Source of the DNA: Pseudomonadales bacterium
GTDB lineage: Bacteria; Pseudomonadota; Gammaproteobacteria; Pseudomonadales; UBA7239
Assembly (NCBI GenBank): GCA_020443005.1
Contig: JAGRJA010000391.1
Coordinates: 1 to 15,236, forward strand
Direction: 5' to 3'
Length of the DNA: 15,236 nucleotides
The notes under the pieces are model-generated. The model was not told the origin of the DNA. It saw only the letters and a program-made list of their open reading frames with translations, and searched no databases. Shown piece by piece: positions 1 to 7,548 of the stretch (positions are counted from its first letter, which is position 1; each line of letters starts with the position of its first letter). The translations under genes were made by a program, and so were the position numbers.

Positions 1-871
1 GCGCCTCGGCAATTCTTTGTCGAATCACGGGGTCTTTCCCGGCACCATTGCTTTTGGCAATCCTGATAATTTCATCCAGCTCGTTCTGGAACAGCATTTG
101 CTGCCCGAGCGTGGAAACACCGCGCTCAAAACCCAGCAGCCCCATGGCGATCTTCCAGCCATCACCGGGCTCACCAACGATATCTTCGGCCACGGCTTCA
201 TCAAAAAACACTTCGTTGAACTCGGAGGTGCCGGTAATCTGCTCGATGGGACGCACATCCACACCCGGCTGCGCCATTTTGACCAGGAAAAAACCCAGGC
301 CTTTGTGCGCAACAGAGTCGGGATCGGTTCGGGCAATGACAAAACACCAGTCGGATTCATGCGCCAGTGATGTCCAGACTTTCTGGCCACTGATCAGCCA
401 TTTGCCCTCTGCCTCACTGAATCGGGCTTTGGTTTTAACATTGGCAAGATCAGAGCCGGCACTCGGTTCGGAATAACCCTGGCACCAGAGTTCCTTGCCC
501 GAAACAATGCCGGGCAGGTATTTTTCTTTCTGTGCTTCACTGCCAAAGGCGATGATGGTCGGCCCTGCCAGCCCCTCACCGATATGGCCTACCCGACCGG
601 GAGCACCTGCCCGGGCATACTCCTCAAAAAAGACCACCTGTTGTTCAATACTGCAGCCGCGACCACCGTGTGCCTTTGGCCAGCCGACACAAGTCCAGCC
701 ACCTTCGGCAAGTTTTTTTTCCCAGGCTTTTCGCTCTTCGGGAAACATGTGCTCATCACCGGGACCGCCACGGAAACGCAACTTTTCAAACTCACCCTTG
801 AGGTTAGCCCGTAACCAGCCGGCAATCTCCTCACGAAACTTTTCATCTTCGGCACTAAAACTGATTTTCAT
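1..871 (-). CDS. fadE30: FadE30-like acyl-CoA dehydrogenase, C-terminus cut by window edge
   Basis: This is a flavin acyl-CoA dehydrogenase. In M. tuberculosis, FadE30 starts beta-oxidation of the propionyl side chain of HIP-CoA, the bicyclic remnant of steroids. The reading frame runs 290 codons from ATG at 871 and leaves the window without a stop, so about 100 C-terminal residues are missing. Visible motifs are WCQGYSEPSAGSD (129-141), GQKVWTSLAH (162-171), QITGTSEFNEVFFD (211-224) and GFERGVSTLGQQ (247-258). Glu249 in FERG is at the helix-G position that serves as base in related steroid dehydrogenases. The N-terminal GEFEKL...GGPGDEH stretch and FNEVFFD resemble FadE30 as I recall it, more closely than the other dehydrogenases here. 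A GGAG Shine-Dalgarno lies 6 nt before the ATG. It follows the upstream dehydrogenase gene by 14 bp, so both should share one mRNA. Confidence 0.85.
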   Translation of the reverse strand, partial: MKISFSAEDEKFREEIAGWLRANLKGEFEKLRFRGGPGDEHMFPEERKAWEKKLAEGGWTCVGWPKAHGGRGCSIEQQVVFFEEYARAGAPGRVGHIGEGLAGPTIIAFGSEAQKEKYLPGIVSGKELWCQGYSEPSAGSDLANVKTKARFSEAEGKWLISGQKVWTSLAHESDWCFVIARTDPDSVAHKGLGFFLVKMAQPGVDVRPIEQITGTSEFNEVFFDEAVAEDIVGEPGDGWKIAMGLLGFERGVSTLGQQMLFQNELDEIIRIAKSNGAGKDPVIRQRIAEA

Positions 872-885
872 AACTATCTCCGGTT

Positions 886-2040
886 TCAGCCCAGTAAAAT
901 CTGTGCGATCTGTTCACGATGCCATGCACCGTTCCCAAACAACAACTCTGAACTTTTTGCCCGTTTGAAATACAAATGCACATCGTATTCCCAGGTAAAG
1001 CCGACACCACCAAACATCTGGATTGCATTACCGGCGTTGAAGAAGTAGCTGTCTGAACAGTGCGCCTTGGCCATCGCGGAAGCTTCCGGCAATTCAGAAG
1101 CGATTACTTCATCACCGTTAAAAACCGCTTCCTGGGCAACACAGGCCGCATAGTAAATCGCTGACTTCGCCACTTCGGCTTTCAGCATCATATCGGCAGC
1201 TTTATGCTTGATCGCCTGGAAACTGGCGATGGGGCGGTTAAATTGCACGCGTTCCTTGGTGTACTCAACCGTCATATCGAGAATCTGCTGGGTGCCCCCC
1301 GCCTGTTCGGCAGCCAGACAGATTTGTGCTAACTGAATGATTTTCTGGAGCTGGGGCCACGCATTTTCCGACATCAGCGCGGAAGCGGATAAAGACACAT
1401 TTTTCAATACCACGCTTGCCTGCTTGCGGGTCTGGTCCATTGTCGGCAACCAGTTTCGCTCAACACCGACTGAATTCGCCGGCATAATAAACAAGCCTAG
1501 CCCCTCTTCGCCCAGCGTACCTTCCTGTCTCGCAGCAACGATGAGAAAATCAGCAGTATGCCCATCAATCACATAGCGATATTCACCGTTCAAGACATAG
1601 CTGTCACCTTCTTTTTTATAAACAGCATCGACGGTAGCGGCATCCCATTTACCGGATGTGCCAGTGTAGGCAAGGCTGGCGGTTTTTCCTTCAAGAATCC
1701 GGGGGAAATATTCTGCTTGCTGTTCGGCATTGGCTGCCACCAGCAAGGCATTGGCAGCAAGGCCTACGGTTGAAAAATACGGTGCGCATAAAAGGAATCT
1801 TCCCATTTGCTCGAACACGGCAACCAGCTCGACAAAACCCAGCCCCATTCCACCAAACTCTTCAGGAATGGTGATTGCCTGAAAATACAAATCAGCACAA
1901 ATTTGCTGCCAGAGCCCCGGGTCGTAACCATCTTCCGTTGCCATCGCCTTTCGGATGGCTTCGGAGGTCGAAACATCCTGCAGAAAACTTTCTGCCGTGT
2001 CTCTAATCATTTGCTGTTCTTCAGTGAAGGAAAATTCCAC
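886..2040 (-). CDS. Acyl-CoA dehydrogenase, FadE32-like steroid cluster type
   Basis: This is a full-length 384-residue acyl-CoA dehydrogenase. I chose the GTG at 2040 because the protein then begins VEFSFTEEQQMIRD, the usual family start, and a GAGG sits 8 nt upstream. The frame is open up to 2133, but that adds a 31-residue tail unlike the family. The FAD and dimer-contact segment YTKERVQFNRPIASFQAIKH is at 260-279. The late helix IQMFGGVGFTWEYDVHLYFK is at 340-359. The usual Glu of the IYEGT loop is absent (ELLFGNG at 365-371), and I see no FERG Glu, so the subunit may be non-catalytic or use another base. In the mycobacterial KstR2 regulon FadE32 and FadE33 pair with FadE31 as alpha2beta2 enzymes. 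This protein could be the FadE32 counterpart, although it is longer than that roughly 320-residue protein. It lies 52 bp after the SDR gene. Confidence 0.7.
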   Translation of the reverse strand: MEFSFTEEQQMIRDTAESFLQDVSTSEAIRKAMATEDGYDPGLWQQICADLYFQAITIPEEFGGMGLGFVELVAVFEQMGRFLLCAPYFSTVGLAANALLVAANAEQQAEYFPRILEGKTASLAYTGTSGKWDAATVDAVYKKEGDSYVLNGEYRYVIDGHTADFLIVAARQEGTLGEEGLGLFIMPANSVGVERNWLPTMDQTRKQASVVLKNVSLSASALMSENAWPQLQKIIQLAQICLAAEQAGGTQQILDMTVEYTKERVQFNRPIASFQAIKHKAADMMLKAEVAKSAIYYAACVAQEAVFNGDEVIASELPEASAMAKAHCSDSYFFNAGNAIQMFGGVGFTWEYDVHLYFKRAKSSELLFGNGAWHREQIAQILLG

Positions 2041-2092
2041 TGCTATGACCTCTTCATGCTTATGGGTTAATCCTGTACAAATAGCCAGCGAC

Positions 2093-2977
2093 TCAAGTGC
2101 CGTAAACCTTTTGTGCAGGTACTTCTTTTTCAATCAGCTGCTTGACGGCGTCACCCACTTCCGATGGTTCCCAGCGAGCCCCCTTGTCAACACCCTCAGT
2201 CGAGCGCCAGCCATCGGCAATCGAGATCTTGCCACCCTCAGCTTCAAAGATACGACCGCTAACATGTCCCGCCGCTTCCGAAGCCAGCCATACAACCAGT
2301 GAAGAAACATTTTCGGGTGCCCAGTAATCAAAGCTGCCATCATCCGGTTTTTTCATGCGCTCTGCCATTGATTCTACAGCTGTTGTCATGCCTGTTCTGG
2401 CTGCCGGTGCTATGGCATTGGCTGTAATCCCGTAACGGCCAAGCTCCGCTGCCTGATTGAGCGTGAGGGCCGCAATACCCGCTTTTGCAGCGGCATAGTT
2501 TGACTGCCCTATTGAACCCTGCAAGCCTGCACCGGATGTGGTATTGATAATGCGTGCGTTGACTGTTTTACCCTGCTTGGATTGATCCCGCCAATAGTGA
2601 ACCGCATGCGAAGCTATGCAGAAGTGGCCTTTCAAATGAACAGCCATAATCGCATCCCACTCAGCTTCACTCATTGAAGCAAACATGCGATCACGGTTGA
2701 TGCCCGCGTTATTCACGACAACATGCAAATCGCCATAGGTATCTATAGCCTGCTTTACCGCATTGGCGCTGTCTTCATAATTGGTAATATCAGAGGTATT
2801 TACAACGGCCTTTCCGCCTGATGCTGTAATCTCATCCACCACGGCTTGTGCTGCCTCACGGTTGATATCATTGACAATTACCGATGCGCCTTCAGCAGCA
2901 AACACTTTTGCGTGCGCTGCTCCCAAGCCACCACCTGCACCGGTTACAATAACCACACGACCGTCACAAATTCCCAT
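2093..2977 (-). CDS. SDR-family 3-hydroxyacyl-CoA dehydrogenase (Rv3548c/ScdE-like)
   Basis: This is a classical short-chain dehydrogenase of 294 residues. The nucleotide-binding motif TGAGGGLG is at 12-19 and NNAG at 89-92. Ser148 with Tyr161-x3-Lys165 forms the catalytic set, and PAARTGMT (191-198) is the substrate loop. A C-terminal extension after about residue 250 (WEPSEVGDAVKQLIEKE) is seen in SDRs of the 17-beta-HSD4/Rv3548c type. The start ATG at 2977 gives MGICDGRVVIVTG and has AGGGA 6 nt upstream. An in-frame start at 2995 is less well placed. Within this cluster the likely job is oxidation of the 3-hydroxyacyl-CoA formed during side-chain removal from HIP-CoA, the step given to ScdE in Comamonas. 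It does not resemble IpdF, the SDR that oxidises the 5-hydroxyl of the ring. The exact substrate is inferred from context. Confidence 0.78.
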   Translation of the reverse strand: MGICDGRVVIVTGAGGGLGAAHAKVFAAEGASVIVNDINREAAQAVVDEITASGGKAVVNTSDITNYEDSANAVKQAIDTYGDLHVVVNNAGINRDRMFASMSEAEWDAIMAVHLKGHFCIASHAVHYWRDQSKQGKTVNARIINTTSGAGLQGSIGQSNYAAAKAGIAALTLNQAAELGRYGITANAIAPAARTGMTTAVESMAERMKKPDDGSFDYWAPENVSSLVVWLASEAAGHVSGRIFEAEGGKISIADGWRSTEGVDKGARWEPSEVGDAVKQLIEKEVPAQKVYGT

Positions 2978-3040
2978 TTCCAATCCCTCTTGCAAAATTA
3001 ACTGTTAAAATCCAGCCGTTAAAAAATCACGATAGATGCC

Positions 3041-3068
3041 ATCATAAGACCGGATCTTTAATTCTGAA
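3041..3068 (-). promoter_or_regulatory. Weak candidate promoter before the SDR gene
   Basis: In the 100-bp gap between the thiolase stop and the SDR start, the minus strand reads TTCAGA (3068-3063), a 16-bp spacer, then TATGAT (3046-3041), which matches five of six consensus bases. The implied leader is about 55 nt. This may only be a secondary internal start, because the genes around it are otherwise operon-like. No hairpin terminator is visible in this gap. Confidence 0.25.
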
Positions 3069-3077
3069 TCAAAGCCT

Positions 3078-4229
3078 TCAACCCAATCGTTCGATGATGG
3101 TGACATTTGCCTGACCACCACCTTCACACATGGTTTGCAAACCGTAGCGGCCACCACTGCGCTCCAGTTCATGTAACAGTGTTGTCATCAATCGCGTGCC
3201 TGTCGCGCCCAGCGGGTGTCCCAACGCTATAGCGCCACCATTGATATTGGTTTTTGCGTGGTCATAACCTGTTTCTTTCAGCCAGGCCATCACCACCGAG
3301 GCAAAGGCTTCATTAATTTCTACCACATCAATGTCCTGCATCGACATACCGGCTTTTTTGAGCGCATATTGGGTAGCACTGATCGGAGCTGTCAGCATCC
3401 AGATCGGATCTTCGGCGCGTACGCTCATGTGATGGATACGAGCTCTCGGTGTCAGGTTATAGCGTTTCAGTGCTGCTTCAGAAACAATCAGCATGGCAGA
3501 TGCCGCATCACAGGTTTGCGATGAAACAGCCGCTGTCACCTTGTCACAACCGAACAAAAAGTCCAGCTCCGCCATTTTTTCCAGGGAACTGTTACGCGGT
3601 GTTTCGTCATGCTCAACACCTTCCAAAGGAACAATCTCTTTCTTGAAACGGCCTTCTGCGATCGCACGCAAGGCTCGCGTATGTGACTCCAGCGAAAACA
3701 CTTCAAGATCGTGTCGGCTCAGCCCCCATTTGTCGGCAATCATTTGCGCTGATTTGAACTGGGTTGGTGGCTCATTACCGTACCGTGCCACCCAGCCCTT
3801 GGAGCCGGTGAAAGGATCCGAAAAGCCCATCGGCTCGGCCGCCGTCATCGCCGAAGATATCGGTATTTGCGTCATGGTTTGAACGCCACCGGCTATGATG
3901 ACATCCTGTGTGCCCGACATTACAGCCTGTGCTGCAAAGTGAACCGCCTGTTGGGAGGAACCGCACTGGCGATCAATCGTCGTACCCGGCACTTCCTGGG
4001 ACAAACCTGCACACAACCACGCCGTACGAGCGATGTCACCTGCCAGAGGCCCGATAGTATCGACACAGCCAAAGATCACATCGTCGTACTCGTTATCAGG
4101 AATACCGTTTCGGTCAACAATGGCTTTGAGCACATGCGCACCCAGATCGGCACCGTGAACATGACTCAAGCCACCTTTCCTTCGACCGGTCGGGGTTCGC
4201 ACCGCATCAACGATATAGGCTTCTGGCAT
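3078..4229 (-). CDS. fadA6: FadA6-like acetyl-CoA acetyltransferase (thiolase)
   Basis: This is a degradative thiolase of 383 residues, a normal length. The nucleophile is Cys89 in DRQCGSSQQ (87-94). NEAFA is at 306-310, GHPLGATG with His338 at 337-344, and the second active-site Cys is Cys368 in CEGGG. Long stretches such as GGVQTMTQIPISSAMT (114-129), the ARIHHMS region and RYGLQTMCEGGGQANVTIIE agree closely with FadA6 of M. tuberculosis as I recall it, better than with FadA/AtoB thiolases. FadA6 is assigned to CoA-dependent thiolysis during breakdown of the ring-opened C/D product, which releases acetyl-CoA. AGGAG lies 7 nt before the ATG. A 196-bp gap separates it from the upstream dehydrogenase, the widest gap inside the cluster, so it may also have its own promoter. 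Confidence 0.88.
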   Translation of the reverse strand: MPEAYIVDAVRTPTGRRKGGLSHVHGADLGAHVLKAIVDRNGIPDNEYDDVIFGCVDTIGPLAGDIARTAWLCAGLSQEVPGTTIDRQCGSSQQAVHFAAQAVMSGTQDVIIAGGVQTMTQIPISSAMTAAEPMGFSDPFTGSKGWVARYGNEPPTQFKSAQMIADKWGLSRHDLEVFSLESHTRALRAIAEGRFKKEIVPLEGVEHDETPRNSSLEKMAELDFLFGCDKVTAAVSSQTCDAASAMLIVSEAALKRYNLTPRARIHHMSVRAEDPIWMLTAPISATQYALKKAGMSMQDIDVVEINEAFASVVMAWLKETGYDHAKTNINGGAIALGHPLGATGTRLMTTLLHELERSGGRYGLQTMCEGGGQANVTIIERLG

Positions 4230-4354
4230 TACAATTCTCCTGCTGTTCTGTTATCAGACGATTTTTCATTTTTCCGGGTAAAAACACTGTTGAATGGGAA
4301 TTCTTGACTAGCGCCAGTTTCACGCCTGTACAAGCCATACAACTAAACTCACAT

Positions 4355-4384
4355 TACATATTTGCCTGACGCCAGCCATGACAA
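4355..4384 (-). promoter_or_regulatory. Weak candidate promoter in the 196-bp gap before the thiolase
   Basis: The gap 4230-4425 holds no gene that I can support. On the minus strand it contains TTGTCA (4384-4379), an 18-bp spacer and TATGTA (4360-4355). An alternative -10, TGTAAT, overlaps it but is too far from the -35. An 8-bp palindrome GGTATACC (4397-4404) lies just upstream and could be an operator or chance. There is no terminator-like hairpin, so read-through from the upstream gene remains likely. Confidence 0.25.
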
Positions 4385-4425
4385 TACTTGAACACGGGTA
4401 TACCGAACGAGGCAATTCGAACAAC

Positions 4426-5469
4426 TCACAAAAATGTCCGGCCCGCACCAGCATTATCCGCTTCACCCAGCACAAAAGACGCTACACGATTTTTATGAAA
4501 GGCGCTGTCACCCCAGGTATTGTTCAGGGCCCAGGCTTTCTTCATGAAAATATGCAAATCCACTTCCCAGGTGTAACCCATGGCACCATGAACCTGAATG
4601 CTGTTCTTGGCGCCCGTCAGCGAAGCATCACAGGCCGCAATCTTGGCATGGCTGACATGCACAGCAGCATTCTTGTGCCCAATGGCTACGGAATGCGCCG
4701 CCCTGTGGACAACAGCCTTTGCATATTCAAGAGGAACAGCCACATTGGCCATGCGGTGCTTCACTGCCTGAAAAGTACCAATTGCCACGCCGAATTGCTG
4801 GCGATCTGCCGTATATTGTACAGAAAGCTCTATCATGCGCTGTGTGAGACCCAGCGCTTGTGCTGCCGCACCCAACGCACCCCGATTCAGTGCAGCCTCG
4901 ATAAGCTCGGCAGCGTCTTCAGCGATTCGCGTAGTCGCAGACGGTGTCCACTCAACCGCAAACAGTTTTCGTGAGGGGTCAACGCTTTCATTAAAAATCA
5001 GCTTTACCTGGCCAGGTGTTACAGCGTGCAGTTCATTACCCTGTTGTAGCAAAAGTAAATCCGCATAATGTGCATCAGCAACGAGTTGATTCTGTTCGAG
5101 ACCCACCAGCACCTTCGCTTCACCTGCTGCAATTCTGGGCAACCATTCTGCCCTGAATGCTTCAGGAAGACTGTTTATCAGGGGAACAGCCACCAGCACC
5201 TGCTCTACCAGTGGTTCCGGCAGGGCAACAAAGCCGCATTCCTGCGCGAGCAGAACAAAATCCACCTCGTTCATGCCAAGACCGCCATATGCCTCAGGCA
5301 CCGTCATGCCGGTCAGACCCAATTCAACCAACTGAGACCAAAGTGCTCCGGAACGCCCGCTCTCACTCTCCCAAAGCTCACGAATCAACTCAGGCGTTAC
5401 CTCGTTGACCAGAAATTTTTTCACTTCTTCCTGAAATAACAACTGATCTTCGTTAAAAGTAAAATCCAC
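4426..5469 (-). CDS. Short acyl-CoA dehydrogenase subunit, FadE33-like
   Basis: This is a 347-residue member of the acyl-CoA dehydrogenase family, shorter than the usual 380-390 because the middle beta-domain (about 118-190) is reduced. The FAD and dimer-interface motif RQQFGVAIGTFQAVKH is at 223-238 and IQVHGAMGYTWEVDLHIFMK at 291-310. The position of the catalytic loop reads NNTWGDS (316-322) with no Glu. Reduced subunits of this kind (FadE32, FadE33) pair with a catalytic partner (FadE31) as alpha2beta2 steroid dehydrogenases in mycobacteria, and the FadE31-like gene lies 73 bp upstream. The start is GTG at 5469 with AAGG about 8 nt before it, giving MDFTFNEDQL. The C-terminal tail after 335 has low complexity. 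Which of FadE32 or FadE33 is the true counterpart cannot be settled by eye. Confidence 0.72.
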   Translation of the reverse strand: MDFTFNEDQLLFQEEVKKFLVNEVTPELIRELWESESGRSGALWSQLVELGLTGMTVPEAYGGLGMNEVDFVLLAQECGFVALPEPLVEQVLVAVPLINSLPEAFRAEWLPRIAAGEAKVLVGLEQNQLVADAHYADLLLLQQGNELHAVTPGQVKLIFNESVDPSRKLFAVEWTPSATTRIAEDAAELIEAALNRGALGAAAQALGLTQRMIELSVQYTADRQQFGVAIGTFQAVKHRMANVAVPLEYAKAVVHRAAHSVAIGHKNAAVHVSHAKIAACDASLTGAKNSIQVHGAMGYTWEVDLHIFMKKAWALNNTWGDSAFHKNRVASFVLGEADNAGAGRTFL

Positions 5470-5542
5470 GGTTAATGACCTTTCAAAAATTTATCCAACG
5501 AAGCCACCACAACCCGGTGCACTTCACTTCATTTACGCAACA

Positions 5543-6715
5543 CTATTTTCGGGGCATCCCCAGCATTCTTTCAGCGATAATATTGCGCTGTATTTCGTTG
5601 GTACCGGCATAGATCGGACCAGACTGAGCAAACAGAAAGCCATCCAGCCAATTCCCAACACCCTGTGCAGCTGGCGCATGCGGCAGCAACTCGGCACGGG
5701 CGCCCAGAATACTCATTGCCGTTTCATGCATACGCTGATCCAGCTCGGACCAGAAAATTTTATTGGTTGATGACTCGGGCCCGATCTTGCCGCCCTGGGT
5801 TAACCGGCAAGCGGTTTGGTAGGTGGTCAGCGTATAGGCTTCGGCGTCCATATAGGCCCGTATCACTGCTTCTTTAACCGAGGGGTCACGGTCTGCCGCT
5901 TCGCGGTTCTCCTTGTAGAGGTTAACCAGTCTGCGCGCCGTTTCCTGAAAACGCGCCGGGGAGCGCAACATCAGGCCGCGCTCAAAACCGGCTGTCGCCA
6001 TCGCCACTTTCCAGCCTTCACCTTCACCACCCAGACGACGATTCACCGGCACTTTAACATTGTCAAAAAAGATTTCGGCAAAACCGGGCAGGCCGTCCAG
6101 CTGAGGAATAGGCCGCACGGTGATGCCTTCAAGGTTCAGCGGCACCAGAATAAAGGTCAGACCGTGATGTCGTTGCGAATTCGGATCTGTGCGGAACATG
6201 CCAAAACACTGATCAGCCCAGACCGCCCGTGTGGACCAGGTTTTCTGGCCGTTAACAATATAATACTCACCACAGTCGCTGAGCTCTGCTTTTGATCGGA
6301 TAGCCGCCATGTCTGAGCCGGCACCCGGCTCTGACCAGCCCTGGGCCCACACTTCGGTTCCGTTGGCCATTTTGGGCAGAATGTCGGCTTTCTGTTCGTC
6401 TGTGCCGTATTCCATCAGGGTTGGCCCCAACAGAAATATACCGTTCTGGTTGACTCGCAGGGGAGCACCGGCACGCCAGTATTCCTCTTCAAAGATCAGC
6501 CACTGAATCAGGTCTGCTCCACGACCACCGAGTGCTTCCGGCCATGTCACCATCCCCCAGCGCCCCTCGTTCAATTTGGCCTCCCATTCCCGATGCTGCT
6601 GGAAACCTTCGGCGGTATCAAAAGATTTCAAGGGTTCGGCTGGAACATTCGCTGCCAACCATGTACGAATTTCTTCACGAAAGGCCTGTTGTTCCGGTGT
6701 ATAGGCGAGATCCAT
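5543..6715 (-). CDS. fadE31: FadE31-like acyl-CoA dehydrogenase (catalytic alpha subunit)
   Basis: This is a 390-residue acyl-CoA dehydrogenase that resembles FadE31 of the KstR2 regulon. Evidence includes TWPEALGGRGADL (57-69), IFEEEYWRAGAP (74-85), WAQGWSEPGAGSD (123-135), QKTWSTRAV (157-165) and LRSPARF (250-256). The usual IYEGT Glu is replaced by Ala370 in IYAGTNEIQRN. Glu245 in GFERG (243-247) is the probable catalytic base, as in ChsE4-type enzymes. The protein ends in RNIIAERMLGMPRK, a complete C-terminus. The ATG at 6715 has GAGAG about 7 nt upstream. It follows the EchA20-like gene by 48 bp and precedes its presumed partner subunit by 73 bp. The expected role is alpha,beta-dehydrogenation of a CoA ester late in steroid C/D-ring breakdown. 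The exact substrate is not determinable here. Confidence 0.78.
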   Translation of the reverse strand: MDLAYTPEQQAFREEIRTWLAANVPAEPLKSFDTAEGFQQHREWEAKLNEGRWGMVTWPEALGGRGADLIQWLIFEEEYWRAGAPLRVNQNGIFLLGPTLMEYGTDEQKADILPKMANGTEVWAQGWSEPGAGSDMAAIRSKAELSDCGEYYIVNGQKTWSTRAVWADQCFGMFRTDPNSQRHHGLTFILVPLNLEGITVRPIPQLDGLPGFAEIFFDNVKVPVNRRLGGEGEGWKVAMATAGFERGLMLRSPARFQETARRLVNLYKENREAADRDPSVKEAVIRAYMDAEAYTLTTYQTACRLTQGGKIGPESSTNKIFWSELDQRMHETAMSILGARAELLPHAPAAQGVGNWLDGFLFAQSGPIYAGTNEIQRNIIAERMLGMPRK

Positions 6716-6763
6716 AATACGCTCTCTAAAACGGGTTTTACCCTGTGCGATGAATGATTGAAA

Positions 6764-7522
6764 TTATTTCCTGAAATTGGCGTCGCGCTTTTCGACAAAG
6801 GCATCGCGCGCCTCCTGAGAATCCTTGTTGCTATAGGCCTCAAGCGTAAAGCCCTGCTCCCAGCGGTACTTGTCTTCCAGATTGCCATCTTCAATGCCGG
6901 TGAGCGCTTCTTTCGCCAGGGAAATCATCACCGGTGATTTTTCGGCAATTTTTGCAGCAATTTCCCGTGCGGTGTCCATCAGCTGTTCACGCGGAACCAC
7001 ACGCTCAACAGCACCGAGACGATAAGCCTCCTGTGCATCAATGGCTTCGCCGGTAAAATACATGTACCGCACTTTCTGGACGGGGAACATGCGTTGAAGA
7101 TGCGCACCACCGCCCATGGCACCCCGATCCACTTCAGGCACCGCAAAAGTGGCACATTCTGAAGCCACGATAATATCAGCGGCACCACTGATACCGATAC
7201 CGCCACCCAGCACAAAGCCATGAACAGCCACAATAACCGGCTTGGGGTTCAGGTGTATCGCCTTGAAGGTGTCATAGTTGCCCTTATTTACTTTGGTAAT
7301 CAAACCGCTGTCGGCCTGCAGCTCCTTGATGTCGACACCGGCACAGAAACCGCGCCCTTCAGCAGCAATGATAATGACATGCACATCATCATTTTTACCC
7401 AGTGCCTCAATTTCGGCAGCGATATCAGCCCAACCCTGTGAGGTAAAGGCATTGACAGGCGGCTTGTCGAAAACCAGTTCGGCAATATGATTATGAATGG
7501 TCAGTTTAAAAGGTTTGTTCAT
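6764..7522 (-). CDS. echA20: EchA20-like crotonase, steroid ring D hydrolase
   Basis: This is a crotonase-superfamily protein of 252 residues. The oxyanion-hole segments are GRGFCAGVDIKE (56-67) and GGGIG (106-110). The first crotonase glutamate is kept (Glu130 in VPEVDRG). The second is replaced by Tyr153 in my alignment (VRYMYFTG), so classical hydratase chemistry is unlikely. The RGFxAGVDIKE stretch and the C-terminal YRWEQGFTLE (219-228) match EchA20 as I recall it. EchA20 hydrolyses ring D of the bicyclic enedione-CoA made from HIP to give COCHEA-CoA. It lies 26 bp after the IpdC-like gene, and in mycobacteria the two enzymes act in consecutive steps. The ATG at 7522 has a modest GGAA upstream. 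An ordinary enoyl-CoA hydratase is the alternative, but motifs and neighbours make it less likely. Confidence 0.85.
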   Translation of the reverse strand: MNKPFKLTIHNHIAELVFDKPPVNAFTSQGWADIAAEIEALGKNDDVHVIIIAAEGRGFCAGVDIKELQADSGLITKVNKGNYDTFKAIHLNPKPVIVAVHGFVLGGGIGISGAADIIVASECATFAVPEVDRGAMGGGAHLQRMFPVQKVRYMYFTGEAIDAQEAYRLGAVERVVPREQLMDTAREIAAKIAEKSPVMISLAKEALTGIEDGNLEDKYRWEQGFTLEAYSNKDSQEARDAFVEKRDANFRK

Positions 7523-7548
7523 GGCAATTCCGAAAGTAATAAAAAGAA

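Noticed and set aside
886..2133. Longer start for the dehydrogenase at 2133
   Set aside because: It would add 31 residues unlike the family and overlap the end of the SDR gene. The GTG at 2040 has a ribosome site and a family-typical N-terminus.
2093..2977. SDR as IpdF
   Set aside because: Its MGICDGRVVIVTGAG start and long C-terminal extension resemble Rv3548c. IpdF as I recall it has a different N-terminus and no such extension.
4378..4974. 198-codon plus-strand reading frame
   Set aside because: It is antisense to the FadE33-like gene, with no plausible ribosome site or domain.
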